A stretch of 64,000 bases of DNA from Deltaproteobacteria bacterium (GCA_020632995.1 JACKEN010000005.1:372001-436000); one strand, 5' to 3'. Numbered from the stretch's first letter, positions 1 to 8,806 are shown. A program made the numbers and translations. The notes: generated by a model not told the origin, from the sequence alone.

Positions 1-86
1 AGGAGGAGGCCGCCGCCCACCCCGGTCAGGGTGGTGAGGGCGCCGGCGGCGAGGCCCAGCGCGGCGAGGAGGAACAGCTCGGTCAT
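1..86 (-). CDS. TSUP (TauE/SafE) family membrane transporter, N-terminal fragment
   Basis: Only the first 28 or so codons lie in the window; the gene runs off the left edge. The peptide starts MTELFLLAALGLAAGAL and continues into TLTGVGGGLLL, a hydrophobic first helix followed by the glycine-rich GxGGG motif typical of the TauE/SafE (TSUP) exporters, which move sulfite, sulfoacetate or other organic anions across the inner membrane. It is divergent from the LysR-type gene at 157, the usual arrangement for a LysR regulator and its target. The family call rests on a short fragment. Confidence 0.55.
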   Translation of the reverse strand, partial: MTELFLLAALGLAAGALTTLTGVGGGLL

Positions 87-156
87 GGCCCCAGCTTCGG
101 CCCCGCTTGGTTATCCGTCCAATCGAACCTTCTGAGTGCTACCATAGACGCTGGCT

Positions 157-978
157 ATGCTTGATGAGCTCCAGCACCTGATCCTGGTGGCCGAGCTGGG
201 CACCCTCACCGCGGCGGCCCGGCGGGCGCACCTGTCGCAACCTGCGTTGACCGCCTCCATCCAGCGCCTCGAGGAGGACTTCGGGGCGCAGCTCCTGTTG
301 CGGGGGCGGGGTGGGGCGACCCTCACCGCGGCGGGGCAGGCCCTGTTGCCGCGGGCCCAGGCCGCGCTCGCCGCGGTGGAGGAGGGGCGGCGGGCGGTGG
401 CGGAGGTCATGGGCCTCGCGGCGGGCGAGGTGCGGGTGGGGGCGGGGGCCACGGTCTGCACCTACCTGTTGCCGCCCATCTTGAAGCGCTTTCGGGCCCG
501 GCACCCCGGGATCCGGTTCTTCCTGAGCGAGGTCACCACCGAAGAGGCGCAAGACGCCTTGCGGGCCGGCCACCTCGACCTCGCGATCGTGGCCCACAGC
601 GAGGCGGAGCCCTGGCGCGACGACCCGCTGATCCTGGTGCGGGGCCCGGACTTCGCGCCCCCCGCGGTGGTCGACGAGGCGCCCTTCGTCACCTTCCGGC
701 CCGGGGCGTCGTCCCGGGCGGTGCTCGAGGCCCACTTCCCGCGCGCCGCCTTCGTCATGGAGCTGGGCGGCATCGCGGCGGTGAAGGGCATGGTGCGAGC
801 CGGCATCGGTCTCGCCCTCGTGAGCCGCTCGGCGGTGGGCGAGGATCTCGCCCGCGGGCGCCTGATCGAGGTCCCCGACCCGCGTACCCCGTTGATCCGC
901 CCCCTGGGCCTGCTCCACCGGGGCCTGGAGCGCCTGCCCCCCGCCGCCGCGGCCTTTCGCGCCGAGCTGCTCGGTTGA
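157..978 (+). CDS. LysR-family transcriptional regulator
   Basis: This 273-residue protein has the LysR layout: an N-terminal winged helix-turn-helix (residues about 1-60, with TAAARRAHLSQPALTASIQR as the recognition region) followed by a periplasmic-binding-protein-like effector domain from about residue 90. It is slightly shorter than the usual 290-310. It most likely controls the divergent TSUP transporter at the left edge and itself; the 70-base gap between them would hold both promoters. A TACCAT element at 140-145 lies 11 bases before the ATG. The effector cannot be named from sequence. The last codons overlap the -35 element of the tetR promoter (975-980). Confidence 0.88.
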   Translation: MLDELQHLILVAELGTLTAAARRAHLSQPALTASIQRLEEDFGAQLLLRGRGGATLTAAGQALLPRAQAALAAVEEGRRAVAEVMGLAAGEVRVGAGATVCTYLLPPILKRFRARHPGIRFFLSEVTTEEAQDALRAGHLDLAIVAHSEAEPWRDDPLILVRGPDFAPPAVVDEAPFVTFRPGASSRAVLEAHFPRAAFVMELGGIAAVKGMVRAGIGLALVSRSAVGEDLARGRLIEVPDPRTPLIRPLGLLHRGLERLPPAAAAFRAELLG

Positions 979-1002
979 CACACCTCGACCGTGCGGTAGA
1001 GG
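975..1002 (+). promoter_or_regulatory. Promoter and TetR-type operator upstream of tetR
   Basis: TTGACA (975-980) is followed after 16 bases by TAGAGG (997-1002). An imperfect palindrome fills the spacer and -10: two nine-base arms (983-991 and 994-1002) with a two-base centre, matching at 8 of 9 positions. The GTG start follows 9 bases later. The same layout recurs at 3003-3030. Autorepression by the downstream TetR protein is inferred. Confidence 0.65.
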
Positions 1003-1011
1003 ACCGGGACG

Positions 1012-1665
1012 GTGGTCGGTCAGGTCCGTGATCAGGTGCTGCACGAGGCGACGCGCCTGTTGGCCCGGCACGGCTTCGAGGGGACCTCGCTCCAGGCGGT
1101 GGCGGACGCGGTGGGGGTGAAGAAGCCCTCGGTGCTCTACCACTTCAAGTCGAAGGAGGACCTGCGCCAGGCGGTGCTGGACAGCCTGCTGTCGCGTTGG
1201 TCCGAGGTGGTGCCGCGCCTGTTGATGGCGTCCACCCGCACCGGGCTCGCCAAGTTCGAGGCGGTGATCGGGGAGCTGGTGGGCTTCTTCGCCGATGACC
1301 CCGACCGGGCGCGCATCCTGGTGCGCGAGCTGCTGGACCGGCCGGAGCAGATGCAAGAAATCTTGCAACGGCAGGTCCGGCCCTGGGTCGAGGTGGTGGC
1401 GGAGTACATCCGTGAGGGCCAGCGGACGGGCACGGTGCGCCCCGACGTGGACCCGGAGCCCTACGTGCTCCACGTGGTGAGCATGGCCCTGTTCTCCCTC
1501 GCCACCACCCCCGCCGCCTCGCCCTTGTTCGAGGGCGGGGGCCGGGGCCCGGTGGAGCGCACGGTGGGAGAGCTGGTGCGCCTGGCCAAGGCGGCCCTGT
1601 TCGTGGACGGCTACGTGCGGCACCAGGACGACAAGCGGGCCCGACAAGGTGGGGCGGGGCGCTGA
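1012..1665 (+). CDS. TetR-family transcriptional regulator, probable fatty-acid/acyl-CoA regulator
   Basis: The 217-residue protein has a TetR helix-turn-helix (residues about 8-50, with FEGTSLQAVADAVGVKKPSV and the conserved LYHFKSKEDL) and a helical ligand domain. The start is GTG, beginning MVGQ, only 9 bases after a good -10, so the mRNA is probably leaderless. Its promoter/operator is almost duplicated in front of the acyl-CoA dehydrogenase at 3039, and the first eleven bases after the initial base of the start codon are identical in the two genes. I infer that it controls itself and the dehydrogenase, as FadR/PsrA-like TetR proteins do. The ligand, perhaps an acyl-CoA, is not shown. Confidence 0.85.
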   Translation: MVGQVRDQVLHEATRLLARHGFEGTSLQAVADAVGVKKPSVLYHFKSKEDLRQAVLDSLLSRWSEVVPRLLMASTRTGLAKFEAVIGELVGFFADDPDRARILVRELLDRPEQMQEILQRQVRPWVEVVAEYIREGQRTGTVRPDVDPEPYVLHVVSMALFSLATTPAASPLFEGGGRGPVERTVGELVRLAKAALFVDGYVRHQDDKRARQGGAGR

Positions 1666-1712
1666 ACCCTCGAAATCGCACGGGAGGTCAAAACTCGGCC
1701 CGGCCCGAGGGC

Positions 1713-1738
1713 TAGGTTGGTCTCCGCTCGTACGAGCG
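1713..1738 (+). promoter_or_regulatory. -10-like element and 14-base perfect palindrome before the SnoaL-araC pair
   Basis: TAGGTT (1713-1718) resembles the -10 elements elsewhere in the window. It is followed by CGCTCGTACGAGCG (1725-1738), a perfect 14-base palindrome that would sit at or just after the transcription start. An AGGAG Shine-Dalgarno (1743-1747) then precedes the ATG at 1754. The first 11 bases of the palindrome recur between argS and mrp (12049-12059). The palindrome may be an operator, for example for the AraC protein encoded downstream, or an mRNA hairpin. Confidence 0.45.
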
Positions 1739-1753
1739 AAAGAGGAGACGAAC

Positions 1754-2110
1754 ATGGACAGAAGAGAAGTCTGGGAGACCTACGCCTCGGCCTGGAAGGC
1801 GGAGGCGGTGGAGGACAAGCGCGCCTTGTTCGAGCGCGCCCTCGACCCCGCGGCCATCTACACCGACCCCTTGATGCAGACCCGGAGCTGGGGCGAGCTG
1901 GAAGGCTACATGGTGCAGTTCCATCAGCAGGTCCCGGGTGGGCACTTCGTGACCACCTGGTTCCACGCCCACCACGACCGCTCGATCGCGCGCTGGGACA
2001 TGCGCGGGGCGGACGGCGGCAAGCTGGGGGAGGGCATCAGCTACGGGCGCTACGCCCCCGATGGTAGGCTGCTCGAGATGACCGGCTTCTTCGAGACCCC
2101 GGGCGCATAG
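1754..2110 (+). CDS. SnoaL-like / NTF2-fold small protein
   Basis: This 118-residue protein has the size and pattern of the SnoaL-like NTF2-fold family: an N-terminal helix with a conserved tryptophan, the AIYTDPL segment, and alternating strands with FVTTWFHAHHDRSIARWDM. Such proteins are small cone-shaped barrels that bind or isomerise hydrophobic ligands; no substrate can be named. The ATG has a good Shine-Dalgarno (AGGAG, 1743-1747), one of few in this window. It ends two bases before the AraC-type gene, so the two are almost certainly co-transcribed and the protein may supply or remove the regulator's ligand. Confidence 0.65.
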   Translation: MDRREVWETYASAWKAEAVEDKRALFERALDPAAIYTDPLMQTRSWGELEGYMVQFHQQVPGGHFVTTWFHAHHDRSIARWDMRGADGGKLGEGISYGRYAPDGRLLEMTGFFETPGA

Positions 2111-2112
2111 GC

Positions 2113-2982
2113 GTGCAGTACCTCGAGGCGGTCCAGGCGGGCATCGAGTTCATCGAGGCCCGCCTGGAGGAGGACATCGATCTCGCGGAGGTGGCGGCGG
2201 CGGCGCGCATGAGCCAGTGGCACTTCCAGCGCATCTTCAAGGGGCTGACCCGGGAGACGCTGATGGCCTACGTGCGGGCGCGGCGCATGGCCCGCGCCCT
2301 CGAGCGGCTGCAGCGGACCGACGACCGCATCATCGAGATCGCGCTCGGCGCCGGCTTCGAGTCGCAGGCCAGCTTCACGCGCGCCTTCAAGAAGACGTAC
2401 GGCCTGACGCCTGCCGCCTACCGCAGGCTCGGCGGGCGCAACCCGTTCCCCAAGAAGCTCCGCGCGGACCGGGCGTACCTGGAGCACCTGCAGGCGCGCG
2501 TCACCCTCGAGCCCGAGATCGTGGCGCAACCCGCCTTGCGGCTGGTGGGCCTGAGGACGCGCTTCTTCGGCTCCGGCTCCGAGAAGAACAACGTGGCGGC
2601 CCAGCTGCCGGGCTTGTGGGCGGCCTTCTTGCCCCGACTCGGGGAGATCTCCGGGCGGGTGCCGGGGGTCTGCTACGGGGTGGTGGGCCCGGCCGTCGAC
2701 GGCGGTGAGGAGCTCGAGTACCACGCGGTGGCCGAGGTGTCGGCGCAGGCCGAGCTGCCGCCGGGCATGGTGGAGCTGGTGCTGCCCGCCGCGACCTGGG
2801 CGCGCTTCCTCCATCGCGGTCCGCCGGAGGCGCTCGACCACACCGTGGACTACGTCTACTCCGCGTGGCTGCTGGCGTCGGCGCGGCGGCACACCTTCGG
2901 CCCCGACCTCGAGATCTACGGCCCGGCCTACGCGCCGGGCTCCGAGACCTCGGAGATCGGCTACGCGATCCCCATCGGGTGA
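2113..2982 (+). CDS. AraC-family regulator with GyrI-like effector domain
   Basis: This 289-residue protein has the AraC double helix-turn-helix at its N terminus (residues about 8-105, with DLAEVAAAARMSQWHFQRIF and the second motif IIEIALGAGFESQASFTRAF). A GyrI-like effector-binding domain fills residues about 125-289. This order (DNA-binding first, GyrI-like last) is that of Rob/SoxS-like drug and stress sensors. It starts with GTG two bases after the SnoaL-like gene, implying translational coupling. Likely ligands are small hydrophobic compounds, by family. Confidence 0.85.
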   Translation: MQYLEAVQAGIEFIEARLEEDIDLAEVAAAARMSQWHFQRIFKGLTRETLMAYVRARRMARALERLQRTDDRIIEIALGAGFESQASFTRAFKKTYGLTPAAYRRLGGRNPFPKKLRADRAYLEHLQARVTLEPEIVAQPALRLVGLRTRFFGSGSEKNNVAAQLPGLWAAFLPRLGEISGRVPGVCYGVVGPAVDGGEELEYHAVAEVSAQAELPPGMVELVLPAATWARFLHRGPPEALDHTVDYVYSAWLLASARRHTFGPDLEIYGPAYAPGSETSEIGYAIPIG

Positions 2983-3002
2983 CACCTCGCGGGGATACCC
3001 GG

Positions 3003-3030
3003 TTGACATGTCTCTACCGATTGGTAGACA
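3003..3030 (+). promoter_or_regulatory. Promoter and TetR-type operator of the acyl-CoA dehydrogenase
   Basis: TTGACA (3003-3008) is followed after 16 bases by TAGACA (3025-3030), with the ATG 8 bases further on. The spacer holds a palindrome with perfect inner arms TCTACC (3013-3018) and GGTAGA (3023-3028). Geometry and half-sites match the tetR promoter (975-1002), so the TetR protein encoded at 1012 is the likely binder. Confidence 0.65.
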
Positions 3031-3038
3031 GATCGTCC

Positions 3039-4973
3039 ATGGTCGGTCAGAGCAGCTCGAACTTCTACTCCGACAACCCGGACCTGGCCTGGTACCTGGA
3101 GCGGGGCATCGACTGGGCCCCGCTGGTGGAGCTCACCGAGTTCCTCCACAAGGCGCCGGATGCCTTCACCGACGCGGGCGAGGCGAAGGACGCCTACCGC
3201 GACGTCCTCTCGTTGATCGGTGAGCTGGCGGGGGAGGTGCTCGCGCCCCGCGCGGCGGAGATCGATCGCCTCGGCGTTCGCCTGGAGGGCGGCGAGGGAA
3301 CGGTGTCGGCCCCCTTCGCCGAGGTGTTCGAGCAGCTGGGCGCGCTCGAGCTGCACGGGCTCTGCCTCCCGCGGGAGCTGGGCGGCCAGAACTGCCCGCT
3401 CACGGTGTTCTTCCTCGCGAGCGAGCTCTTGGCCCGGGCCGACCTGTCGGCCATGACCCACTTCTCGTTCCACGGGCCCATGGCCATGGCCATGCTGGCC
3501 TACTCGTGGGCCGAGGGGAGCACCGACTTCGACCCCGCCACCGGCTCGATCACGAAGACGCGCTTCGCCGTGGCGATCGACGAGATCCGGCGCGGCGCGG
3601 CGTGGGGCGCCATGGACATCACCGAGCCCGACGCGGGGAGCGACATGGCGGCGCTCCGCACCACGGGGACGCTGGGCGCGGACGGGGTGTGGCGCCTGAA
3701 CGGGCAGAAGATCTTCATCACCTCGGGCCACGGCAAGTACCACTTCGTCATCGCCCGCACCGAGCAGCCCGGGGATCCGGACGACCCCTTCGCGGGGCTG
3801 GGCGGGCTCTCCATGTTCCTGGCCCGCGCCTACGAGGACGGCCCCGAGGGGCGCAAGCGCTACGTCACCATCGATCGCCTCGAGGAGAAGCTGGGGCACC
3901 ACGGCTCGCCCACCGCGTCGCTGATGTTCGAGGACACCCCGGCCGAGCTGGTGGGGCAGCGGGGCGAGGGCTTCAAGCTGATGCTTACGCTGATGAACGG
4001 CGCGCGGGTCGGGGTGGGCTTCGAGGGCGTGGGGGTATGTGAAGCTGCCTTGCGCCTGGCCCGGGCCTACGCGGCGGAGCGCCGCTCCATGGGCAAGACC
4101 ATCGACCGGCACGAGATGATCGCCGACTACCTCGACGAGATGGAGGCGGACCTGCTGGGCCTCAGGGCGCTCGGCGTGCAGTGCGCGGTGGAGGTCGAGC
4201 TGGCCCAAAAGGGCGGCATCGTCCTCAACACCGGCCTCGTGACCGACCCCGAGGAGCGCCAGCGCCGGGAGCGCGACATGAAGCGCCACGGCGCGCGGGC
4301 GCGGCGCCTGACCCCGCTGTTCAAGTACCTGGCCTCGGAGCAGGCGGTGCACATGGCGCGGATGGCGATCCAGATCCACGGCGGGGTCGGCTACACCAAG
4401 GAGTACGGGGCCGAGAAGCTCCTCCGCGACGCCCTGGTCCTCCCGATCTACGAGGGCACCAGCCAGATCCAGTCCCTCATGGTCATGAAGGACACCCTGA
4501 CCGGGGTGATGAAGGACCCGCGGCGCTTCGCAACCCGAGTTGCACAGGCCCGCTGGCGCGCCACCACCGCCCGAGACCCCCTGGAGCGGCGGGTGGCCAG
4601 GCTCCAGGGCCTCGCCCGGTCGGCCGAGCAGCACCTGTTGACCCGCACCGTGGCCGACAAGGGCAGGCAGGTGGTAGGGGAGCCCCTCTCGGCGTGGGGC
4701 CGGCACCTGAAGGGAAAGTGGGATCCCAAGCGCGACTTCGCCTACGCGATGCTCCACGCCGAGCGCCTGACCCGGTTGTTGGCCGACGAGGCGGTGGCGG
4801 AGCTCCTCCTCGCCCAGGTGCGCCAGGACCCGGCCCGGCGGTCGATCCTGGAGCGCTACCTCGAGCGGGCCGAGCCGCGGGCCCGGCACCTGTACGAGCG
4901 CATCACCACCACCGGGCAGCGCCTGCTCGAGACCCTCGGGCACGAGGGGGAAAGTGAGCGCAAGGTGGGTTGA
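3039..4973 (+). CDS. Acyl-CoA dehydrogenase, long form with C-terminal extension
   Basis: This 644-residue flavoprotein would oxidise acyl-CoA to trans-2-enoyl-CoA in beta-oxidation or a related catabolic pathway, passing electrons to ETF. Visible motifs are MDITEPDAGSDMAAL (FAD and substrate loop), KIFITSGHGKYHFVIART, the arginine-rich C-terminal helix bundle and YEGTSQIQ, whose glutamate (about residue 472) is the catalytic base in medium-chain-type enzymes. It is some 250 residues longer than the standard 380-400; the extra C-terminal helical region (from about residue 490) resembles DmdC/FadE-type dehydrogenases. I chose the ATG at 3039, directly after the TetR-type operator; it begins MVGQ like the TetR gene. 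It is probably repressed by the TetR protein at 1012. Confidence 0.9.
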   Translation: MVGQSSSNFYSDNPDLAWYLERGIDWAPLVELTEFLHKAPDAFTDAGEAKDAYRDVLSLIGELAGEVLAPRAAEIDRLGVRLEGGEGTVSAPFAEVFEQLGALELHGLCLPRELGGQNCPLTVFFLASELLARADLSAMTHFSFHGPMAMAMLAYSWAEGSTDFDPATGSITKTRFAVAIDEIRRGAAWGAMDITEPDAGSDMAALRTTGTLGADGVWRLNGQKIFITSGHGKYHFVIARTEQPGDPDDPFAGLGGLSMFLARAYEDGPEGRKRYVTIDRLEEKLGHHGSPTASLMFEDTPAELVGQRGEGFKLMLTLMNGARVGVGFEGVGVCEAALRLARAYAAERRSMGKTIDRHEMIADYLDEMEADLLGLRALGVQCAVEVELAQKGGIVLNTGLVTDPEERQRRERDMKRHGARARRLTPLFKYLASEQAVHMARMAIQIHGGVGYTKEYGAEKLLRDALVLPIYEGTSQIQSLMVMKDTLTGVMKDPRRFATRVAQARWRATTARDPLERRVARLQGLARSAEQHLLTRTVADKGRQVVGEPLSAWGRHLKGKWDPKRDFAYAMLHAERLTRLLADEAVAELLLAQVRQDPARRSILERYLERAEPRARHLYERITTTGQRLLETLGHEGESERKVG

Positions 4974-5276
4974 CGCCAAGCGAGGCCGAGGCCCGGGCAC
5001 GGCGCGGGGCGTGTCAGGCCCATGAGGATGCGGAGCGCTGCATTTCGACTGCGATGGTGCGCCCGGCTGACGCTACGGGCCTGGCGCCCTTGCCCCCCGC
5101 GCGATTCTCCAGGGGCACAGCGGTGGCTCTGCTCGGAGTTGGGGGCGAACCACCTGGGGCTCCACGAGGCGCAAGGCCGCAAAAACCAGAAGGTCATCGG
5201 ATTGGGCTCGAGGTCCGCTCTGGGCCGGTCCGTCTTTGGGGGCTTGGCGCGCTTGCAGACCTGGTAGAGTCCGCGC
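4974..5276 (+). other. Intergenic region, 303 bases, with promoter at its right end
   Basis: I see no convincing gene here; open frames on either strand have no recognisable content. The right end carries TTGGCG (5244-5249) and TAGAGT (5265-5270), the latter six bases before the GTG of the next gene, matching the short-leader promoter pattern of this window. No terminator hairpin with a T-run was seen after the dehydrogenase gene. Confidence 0.5.
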
Positions 5277-7466
5277 GTGTGGCGGTGGGTCGGCCTGGCG
5301 CTCTTCGTGCTCGCGGCAGGCTGCCACTCGGCCGAGCCTCTGAACCTGGACCCGCCCCCGGACTCGGCCCGGAGCATGCTCCTCGCGCTGCCCGACGCGC
5401 GGCAGGGCTGGGGCGACGCCCTTGAGGGCGCGCCGCTGCCGGCCTTGGCCGAGCTGGGGGACGGGCCGCTGGTGGTCCTGTACTACCCCGTCCCCCTCGA
5501 GGCCCTGGGCTTCACCGCGGGCCTGGTGCCGCTGGTGCCCGAGGGTGAGGGGCGAGGGGCGCCGCCGACAAACCTCGGCGCGGTCTACCTTCCCGCGTCG
5601 GGGGCGCGGCTCAGCCTGACCGAGGGCGCGGACGTGGTGGCGCGGATCCGGTTGGCCGCGCTCGGCGACGCGGAGTGTCGGGCCCTGAGCGGCTGCTACC
5701 CCGCCACCCCCGAGCTCGAGCAGGTGTGCCAGCCGTCTTGCACGCCGACCGCGGTGGAGCCGCCGGCCGAGGTGACGCCCCCTGCGTTCCCTCGGCTGGG
5801 CGGGTGCACGGCGGAGGCGACCGCGACGCTCGGCCAGTGGTCGGCCGCGGTGGCGGGCTGCGTCCCGGCTGCGCTGCCGGAGTGTGGCCCGGGGACCTTC
5901 GCGGCGGGCCTGGCCACCGCGTGCACGCCCCTGGCGATCTGCACCGATGACGGCTGGCCTGCAGCGGTCTCGGCCGGCGCGCGCTTCGTCGACCCGGCGG
6001 CGGCGGCGGGCGGGGACGGCTCCCGCGCCCAGCCCTTCCAGACCCTGGCCGCTGCGCTCCAGCCGGGAGCAACCGAGGTTGCGCTCCGCGGGGAGGTCGC
6101 CGCGCCCGCCACACCTCTGATCGGGGTGCGCCTGGTCGGCGCGTGCCCGACCGCCGCGAGCGTGCGTGGCGACCTCTCGCTGGGGGCCGGCGCGCGCGTG
6201 GCCGGCCTCGAGGTGGCGGGGGCGCTCGCGCTGGCGGGGCCGGGGACGGCGGCGGAGGGGGTCCAGGCTGGGACCGCCTCGGTGACGGCCTCGGGCGTCA
6301 CGTTGACCTCGGTGCGGGTGCTCGGGGCGGCCGCGGTGCTTCCTGGTACCGCGGTGACGGTGGACGGGCTCCACGTCGGTGGCGGCATGAGCGTTCGAGG
6401 AAGCCTGAGCGGCCAGCGGGTCACGGTGGCCCCCTCCGGGCTCGACGTCTTCGCGGGCGGGCAGGCCGACCTGCAGGAGGCCACGCTGCAAGGTGGCCTG
6501 CGCATCTCGGGCGGTGGGCGTGCGCACCTCCGAGCCGCGGTGATCCGGGAGGGCGGCATCGGCCTCGACGGTGCCACGCTGGAGGCGAGCGACGTCTGGG
6601 TGCACGACGCGCCGGGTGACGGGGCGACGGTCAGCGGCGCGGCCCTCAGGCTGGAGCGGGCGGTCATCGAGCGCTCCGCGGTCTTCGGGGTGCAGCTGGT
6701 CGGGAGCACCACCAGCACCCTCACCGACGTCCGGGTGGCCGATACCGGAGATCACGCGGTGTGGGTGAGCGGCGACGTGCGCCTCTTGGGCGAGCGCCTG
6801 GCCCTCACCGACGCGGGAGGGGAGGGGCTCCGGTCCGAGGTCGACCCGGAGGGCGCGCCGGAGCCCAAGCTGGACCTCTCGGACGTGCTCGTGCGCGGGG
6901 TCCAGGAGGAGTCCTGCCTCGCGTTCCTCCGCACCACGAAGGCCACCTTGCGCCGCGCGCGGCTCGAGCAGTGCGGCATCATCGGCCTGCGCACGGATCG
7001 CAGGGGCACCGAGGTGGACGCCTCGGACATCGTCGTGGCGGGGGCCTCGCTCGGCCTCCGCTTCGAGGGCGGCTCCGCCACCACCTTGACCCGGGCCCTG
7101 GTGGCCTCGTCGCGGGCGGCGGGCCTGTGCGTGGACGACCCGGGCACCGCCCTCGTCGCGCGGCACGTCCGAGTGCAGGACACCTTGCGCGTGGCGAACG
7201 ACTCCTGCATCGACCTGGTGGCGGGGGCGGGGCTCGGGATGGCGGTCCACTCGGGGGCCCAGATCGACCTCGAGGCGTTCGAGGTCGAGAACAGCGCCGC
7301 CCTGGGCGTGGAGCTCGGGAGCCCGTCCATGAACTCCTTCCGAGATGGAGTGATCCGGGACGGCCCGGTGGGGGTCCACAGCGTCAACGTCTGGCGCGAG
7401 CCCGACCTCATGCGGGGCATCCGCTATGAGGGTAACGGGCTGGACCTGGACGTGCTGATGGAGTAA
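5277..7466 (+). CDS. Lipoprotein with right-handed parallel beta-helix repeats
   Basis: This 729-residue protein opens with a lipoprotein signal peptide (lipobox LAAGC, cysteine 16) and is probably anchored in the outer membrane. The first 240 residues contain cysteine-rich stretches. From about residue 250 (AGGDGSRAQPFQTLAAALQPG, the usual entry into these domains, ends near here) to the C terminus it is made of short V/A/G/L-rich turns typical of pectate-lyase-like beta helices, such as VHDAPGDGATVSGAALRLERA. Surface beta helices in this phylum are usually adhesins or carbohydrate binders; no catalytic residues can be assigned. The GTG start is six bases after TAGAGT. Confidence 0.75.
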   Translation: MWRWVGLALFVLAAGCHSAEPLNLDPPPDSARSMLLALPDARQGWGDALEGAPLPALAELGDGPLVVLYYPVPLEALGFTAGLVPLVPEGEGRGAPPTNLGAVYLPASGARLSLTEGADVVARIRLAALGDAECRALSGCYPATPELEQVCQPSCTPTAVEPPAEVTPPAFPRLGGCTAEATATLGQWSAAVAGCVPAALPECGPGTFAAGLATACTPLAICTDDGWPAAVSAGARFVDPAAAAGGDGSRAQPFQTLAAALQPGATEVALRGEVAAPATPLIGVRLVGACPTAASVRGDLSLGAGARVAGLEVAGALALAGPGTAAEGVQAGTASVTASGVTLTSVRVLGAAAVLPGTAVTVDGLHVGGGMSVRGSLSGQRVTVAPSGLDVFAGGQADLQEATLQGGLRISGGGRAHLRAAVIREGGIGLDGATLEASDVWVHDAPGDGATVSGAALRLERAVIERSAVFGVQLVGSTTSTLTDVRVADTGDHAVWVSGDVRLLGERLALTDAGGEGLRSEVDPEGAPEPKLDLSDVLVRGVQEESCLAFLRTTKATLRRARLEQCGIIGLRTDRRGTEVDASDIVVAGASLGLRFEGGSATTLTRALVASSRAAGLCVDDPGTALVARHVRVQDTLRVANDSCIDLVAGAGLGMAVHSGAQIDLEAFEVENSAALGVELGSPSMNSFRDGVIRDGPVGVHSVNVWREPDLMRGIRYEGNGLDLDVLME

Positions 7467-7478
7467 CTGAACAGGTGT

Positions 7479-8804
7479 ATGGGTCGCCCCACCGGCCGCG
7501 CTGACCTGCCGCTCCACGGGGGGCGGGTCCCACCCTGGCTGGCCCAGCGCATGGCGCGCCTGGGCCGGGTGGTGGTGGAGGCGCTGGTGCTCCACTACGG
7601 GCGGCAAGAGGTCTTGCGGCGCCTCGCCCACCCGTTCTGGTTCCAGTCCCTGGGCGCGGTGATGGGGATGGACTGGCACTCCTCCGGCATCACCACCAGC
7701 GTGGTCGGGGCCCTGAAGCGGGGCCTGGCCGACGTGGCCGACGACCTGGGCCTGTGGGTGTGCGGGGGGCGCGGCAAGCACAGCCTGCGCACCCCCGAGG
7801 AGCTGCGGGGGCGGGCCGAGCAGGCGGGGCTCGACGGCGACGCCCTGGTCCGCACCAGCCGCCTGGTGGCCAAGGTCGACAACACCGCGGTGCAGGACGG
7901 CTTTCAGATCTACCTGCACGCCTTCATCGTGGCGGCCGACGGCCAGTGGGTGGTGGTGCAGCAGGGGATGAGCGACGCGCGGGGCCAGGCCCGGCGCTAC
8001 CACTGGCTCTCCGAGGGCATCACCAGCTTCCTCGACGACCCCCACGCCGGCATCGACGGCGAGGGGCAGGGCGTCATCGTCAACCTGGCCGACCGCCGGG
8101 CGGCCCGGGCCCGCGATGTGGGCCTCGAGCTGGTGGGGGCGGGGCCAGATGTCGTGCTCGCGCAGCTCCGGGCCGCCACCGGGCGCCCCGCCGCCGCGCC
8201 GAGGCCGCAAGCTGACCTGCCGCACCTGGTCATGCCCGAGCACCATGACGTGCGCCCCGAAGACGTGGTGGACCGCCGGCTCTTCGGCGCCCTCGCCGCG
8301 GCGGAGGCCGCCGCCCCCGAGGACTTCGAGGCGCTCCTCCTCACCCCGGGGCTCGGCCCCCGCACCGTGGCCGCGCTGGCCCTGGTGAGCGAGGTGGTGC
8401 ACGGCGCCCCGAGCCGCTTCACCGACCCCGCCCGCTTCTCGATGGCCCACGGCGGCAAGGACGGCCACCCGTTCCCGGTGCCCCTGAAGGTCTACGACAA
8501 GACCCTCGAGGTGTACCGCGACGCCATCCACGCCGCGAAGCTGGGGCAGGACGACAAGCTCGACGCGCTGAAGCGCCTCGACGCCGAGGCGCGGCGCCTG
8601 GAGGCCTACGCCACCGGCCCGGTGACCGCGGCGTACATGGCCGAGGAGCGTCGCCGCTCGCACCAGCTGGGCGGCCGCACCGTGATGGGCTGGGCGCCGC
8701 CGAGCGGGGCGCCGCTGGGGCCGGGGGTGATGCCGAGGCGGTCTGCGGCGCCGAAGAAGGCGCGGGGGGCGCGGCAACTCGCCTTGCCGGGGTTGGGAGA
8801 GTAG
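7479..8804 (+). CDS. DUF763 family protein
   Basis: This 441-residue protein carries the DUF763 signature: GRADLPLHGGRVPPWL near the N terminus, HPFWFQSLGAVMGMDWHSSG at about residues 48-67, and GLWVCGGRGKHS near residue 92. DUF763 is common in archaea and thermophiles and has no established function. A helix-hairpin-helix-like segment, LLTPGLGPRTVAALALVSEV (about residues 286-306), suggests nucleic-acid binding. It begins 12 bases after the beta-helix gene and ends two bases before the next gene, so it forms an operon at least with the latter. A GCAA-N6-TTGC palindrome lies at 7604-7617 and another at its 3' end, 8774-8787. Confidence 0.8.
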   Translation: MGRPTGRADLPLHGGRVPPWLAQRMARLGRVVVEALVLHYGRQEVLRRLAHPFWFQSLGAVMGMDWHSSGITTSVVGALKRGLADVADDLGLWVCGGRGKHSLRTPEELRGRAEQAGLDGDALVRTSRLVAKVDNTAVQDGFQIYLHAFIVAADGQWVVVQQGMSDARGQARRYHWLSEGITSFLDDPHAGIDGEGQGVIVNLADRRAARARDVGLELVGAGPDVVLAQLRAATGRPAAAPRPQADLPHLVMPEHHDVRPEDVVDRRLFGALAAAEAAAPEDFEALLLTPGLGPRTVAALALVSEVVHGAPSRFTDPARFSMAHGGKDGHPFPVPLKVYDKTLEVYRDAIHAAKLGQDDKLDALKRLDAEARRLEAYATGPVTAAYMAEERRRSHQLGGRTVMGWAPPSGAPLGPGVMPRRSAAPKKARGARQLALPGLGE

Positions 8805-8806
8805 CG

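Noticed and set aside
237..250. Near copies of GCAA-N6-TTGC (for example 237, 8209, 31208, 39173, 44252, 55476)
   Set aside because: One-mismatch copies are about as many as a rough chance estimate gives, so only exact copies are claimed.
5022..5267. 81-residue open frame in the 303-base gap
   Set aside because: No start signal, no recognisable content; it ends within the promoter of the next gene.
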